A stretch of DNA of 64,000 nt from Planctomycetaceae bacterium (GTDB taxonomy: Bacteria > Planctomycetota > Planctomycetia > Planctomycetales > Planctomycetaceae). Location: assembly GCA_041398825.1 (NCBI GenBank), contig JAWKTX010000006.1:1-64000 (forward strand), in the 5' to 3' direction. The notes beneath the pieces are model-generated. The model searched no databases. It saw only the letters and a program-made list of their open reading frames with translations, and was not told where the DNA came from. The translations under genes and the position numbers were made by a program. Below, piece by piece: positions 62,212 through 64,000 of this stretch; position 1 is the first letter of the stretch, and every line of letters starts with the position of its first letter.

Positions 62212-62432
62212 CGGGAAGGAGATTGAACAACTACCGAGACTAATTTGCTGCGGTGTTCCGCCGTGGTGCGAGTTTGCCTTCACATGCTTTCCCGGAGTCG
62301 TTGTTCGTTCGCCACCCAGTCACCTGGCGTGGCAACTGGGGCAACATATTTAGGCCACACCAGGTGACTGGGTGGCTTGAGTGAACGCCTCCGGTCGGCC
62401 CTTCGAAGTCGGTACTGTTCATCTCCTTCCCG
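62212..62432 (+). ncRNA. Structured element, copy 2 (about 220 nt)
   Basis: Same architecture as copy 1, with unpaired stretches almost identical (e.g. GACTAATTTGCTGCGGTGTT, CTTGAGTGAACGCC, TCGGCCCTTCGAAGTCGGTA) but different stem sequences. Outer: CGGGAAGGAGAT (62212-62223) with ATCTCCTTCCCG (62421-62432), extended by GAACA/TGTTC across a bulged T. Middle: CCGGAG (62292-62297) with CTCCGG (62389-62394). Inner: 62311-62333 with 62354-62376, 23 pairs with one C-A mismatch. The loop keeps ACTGGGGCAAC. GCCTTTTTC follows the outer stem. Confidence 0.6.
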
Positions 62433-62506
62433 CCTTTTTCACCACTCGGCATCCGCCACAGAACGTGCCTCAGCCTCATCTCAAACGCCGACAGGAACCA
62501 GTCCCC

Positions 62507-64000
62507 ATGGAAATGTCTTTTGCCTATCGTAAGAAAAGTGCGGTTGTGCAGGGGGCTTTTGGGGTTCAGATTGCGTTATCTCCAAACCTGCGACGAGACC
62601 GCGTGAGTTACAGTGGACGCCTCCGGGATCCCCTGCGATTCCGAGAGGCGATCGGAGCACTTCACGACATCGTCATCAACGATCTGCGTTACAAGCCGAA
62701 GGATCATTCCGCCTACGAAGAATGGAAAGCCGGAGAACGCGCACGTGAATCCGCCATTCGAAGCTCAGCATATCAACAGACAAAAAAAGAACTGACCTCG
62801 CAGCAAAGCGACCCGATGCCTCCGAATCTGGAAGGTCAGTTTTTTCAGCAGCGGAATCTCTACTGGAAGGCTCGCCAGCAGTATTCGAATTACCTGCTGC
62901 GACACGACAGAGAACTTTGGCGGCTCCTGATGCCTTGCGACCCTGTGATCACCGTCGCAAATGATTCCCTCTTCTTTGAGTGCTTCAGCGCCGATGAAAG
63001 CAGTTACGGCTGCCTGACCGTCATGCGGGACGGCTTCGACCACGAACAGGACGTCGCAGTCGGAACAACGAACGTCGACTATACTTGGTCGCTTTATGAA
63101 CACTTTCAGACCTTGCGCAGTTATCGTGAAACACGATTTGAGGTCGATCCATCAGGATTCGAAGTTCAGACGACAGACACCACAGGACATCGTGAAGAAA
63201 AGATAGATCTGCCCAACAGCTGGCTGCGAGGTTTCATGCAGTTACAGTCAGCAATGAGTCTCCCGTTGCGGCGAGTTCCCGTCAGTCGTGAAGGACTTTA
63301 TGCCGTCCTTGCATTCCTGAAGCGGCATCGAGCGGCCAGAAGCCCTCGCGCGATTCGCTTTGAACTGGAACCCGGCAGACCGGCCCGAATTGTCCTGGAA
63401 CCCTGGGAGAAGCGAATTGAACTGCACGGCCAGCCCTATCAGGGAGCGAGAGCAGAATCCATTCGAGTCTGGGGACGCGACCGATTGCGGGTTCTGGCAC
63501 GCCTTCTTCCGTTGACCGACCACGCGGATGTCTATCTGACTGGTTCCGGCCTGCCCAGCTTCTGGGCCATTCACATGGGTGAGATGCGGATGGTCCTGGG
63601 ACTGAGCGGCTGGACAACCAATGACTGGACGGGGGCATCGGCACTTCAACAACTGGCTCCGCCGGGTGAAATTACTGAAGATTCCCTGAAATCCATCGCT
63701 CAGGGTTTTGTCATTGATCCGGCACGCTCTTTCATTCAGCTTCAGTCATCCACAGGAATGCAACCCGCACAACTGGCCGCGGGATTGAATCGCCTCGCGC
63801 TCCTCGGTCAGGTGATTCAGGACCTGCCAGCAAACCTCTATCGATGGCGGCAGGTCATGCCAGTACCACTCACCTCAGCACAGGTCGGCCAGGACGACTC
63901 CGAAACAACCGCGGCGGCAGCACTGCTGAAAGCGGCAAAGATCACGACGACCCGGGATGATGTTGTCAGTGGCGGACTTCGAGTTGTCGTGGGAAACATC
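62507..64000 (+). CDS. SWIM-zinc-finger-type protein, N-terminal part (C-terminus outside window)
   Basis: The frame is open from the ATG at 62507 to the window edge (498 residues). A second ATG is at 62513. No signal peptide or membrane segment. Recognisable stretches ('FREAIGALHDIVINDLRYKPKD', 'YWKARQQYSNYLLRHDRELWRLLMPCDPVI', 'DESSYGCLTVMRDG', 'LGLSGWTTNDWT') recall planctomycete proteins annotated as SWIM zinc finger family, from memory rather than a search. The zinc finger itself (CxCx..CxH) has not been reached by residue 498 and should lie beyond the edge. The leader upstream carries the two structured elements. Confidence 0.7.
   Translation, partial: MEMSFAYRKKSAVVQGAFGVQIALSPNLRRDRVSYSGRLRDPLRFREAIGALHDIVINDLRYKPKDHSAYEEWKAGERARESAIRSSAYQQTKKELTSQQSDPMPPNLEGQFFQQRNLYWKARQQYSNYLLRHDRELWRLLMPCDPVITVANDSLFFECFSADESSYGCLTVMRDGFDHEQDVAVGTTNVDYTWSLYEHFQTLRSYRETRFEVDPSGFEVQTTDTTGHREEKIDLPNSWLRGFMQLQSAMSLPLRRVPVSREGLYAVLAFLKRHRAARSPRAIRFELEPGRPARIVLEPWEKRIELHGQPYQGARAESIRVWGRDRLRVLARLLPLTDHADVYLTGSGLPSFWAIHMGEMRMVLGLSGWTTNDWTGASALQQLAPPGEITEDSLKSIAQGFVIDPARSFIQLQSSTGMQPAQLAAGLNRLALLGQVIQDLPANLYRWRQVMPVPLTSAQVGQDDSETTAAAALLKAAKITTTRDDVVSGGLRVVVGNI

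Larger units (their letters stand above)
61763..62506. other. 744-base leader region holding two structured elements
   Basis: No gene is supported in this long spacer between the HEAT-like gene and the SWIM-type gene. It holds two tandem structured elements described separately, plus a short hairpin (GACCGTT at 61830-61836 with AACGGTC at 61851-61857). The leftward open frames here are by-products of the structured elements. Confidence 0.7.

Noticed and set aside
61889..62432. HEARO/omega RNA of an IscB or IS605 element, or group II intron remnant
   Set aside because: No IscB, TnpB, TnpA or reverse transcriptase gene lies nearby, and no domain V-like hairpin or known signature was recognised; the elements stand alone.
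61956..62479. Two leftward frames (61956-62204 and 62240-62479) with similar translated ends
   Set aside because: Their resemblance is explained by the duplicated structured element on the other strand; the stem changes preserve pairing, not protein sequence.

Overview
The window looks like chromosomal DNA from a marine-type planctomycete (phylum Planctomycetota). The evidence is the gene content: three DUF1549/DUF1553 proteins with haem-binding PSCyt motifs, three DUF1501 twin-arginine proteins, four sulfatases, a DUF1559 prepilin-like protein with the H-x9-DG motif, DUF1080 proteins, a kinase fused to a formylglycine-generating-enzyme-like domain, and small proteins with an NPYSAP-type N-terminus. 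Genes are sparsely packed, mostly monocistronic or in pairs, and often carry weak ribosome binding sites. No tRNA, rRNA, CRISPR array, transposase or phage gene was seen.

Layout. 1-7 kb: a truncated membrane PAS sensor, a DUF1080-phosphatase fusion, and a DUF1549/1553 + DUF1501 pair. 7-10 kb: a compact leftward operon (DUF1573-like protein, Cys-rich secreted peptide, anchored exoprotein, prepilin-like DUF1559 protein) preceded by a 12-copy 14-bp tandem repeat. 10-13.5 kb: a GH5-esterase fusion and a sulfatase, both leftward. 13.6-18.3 kb: a BlaI-type repressor with two palindromic operators inside its promoter, followed by a very large BlaR1/M56-type protein. 18.6-33 kb: an M19 dipeptidase-like protein, two more DUF1549/1553 proteins (one paired with DUF1501), a DUF2059-like protein and a kinase-FGE fusion. 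33-41 kb: small membrane and unknown proteins, a BLUF photoreceptor, a decapitated LpxH-like phosphoesterase, a sialidase-like protein, an adenosine-deaminase-like lipoprotein and a glycosyltransferase-nucleotidyltransferase fusion. 41-55 kb: three sulfatases, a DUF1501 protein, a PQQ-type sugar dehydrogenase with PKD, cytochrome c and carbohydrate-binding modules, and several small proteins. 55-64 kb: a BON-domain protein, an aldo/keto reductase with a long Lys-rich tail, a wax-synthase-like acyltransferase pair, a HEAT-like protein and the start of a SWIM-zinc-finger-type protein.

Functionally most genes encode exported proteins for attacking sulfated and acylated polysaccharides (sulfatases, GH5/esterase, sialidase-like, sugar dehydrogenase, PSCyt proteins). 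This fits the known planctomycete lifestyle on algal glycans.

The most unusual material is non-coding. Two tandem elements of about 220 nt (61889-62108 and 62212-62432) share their unpaired segments and an apical-loop motif. Their outer, middle and inner stems differ in sequence but stay self-complementary. A second, unrelated family of about 100-bp imperfect palindromes occurs four times in intergenic spaces (14.1, 24.0, 33.1 and 35.5 kb) and also shows compensating changes.
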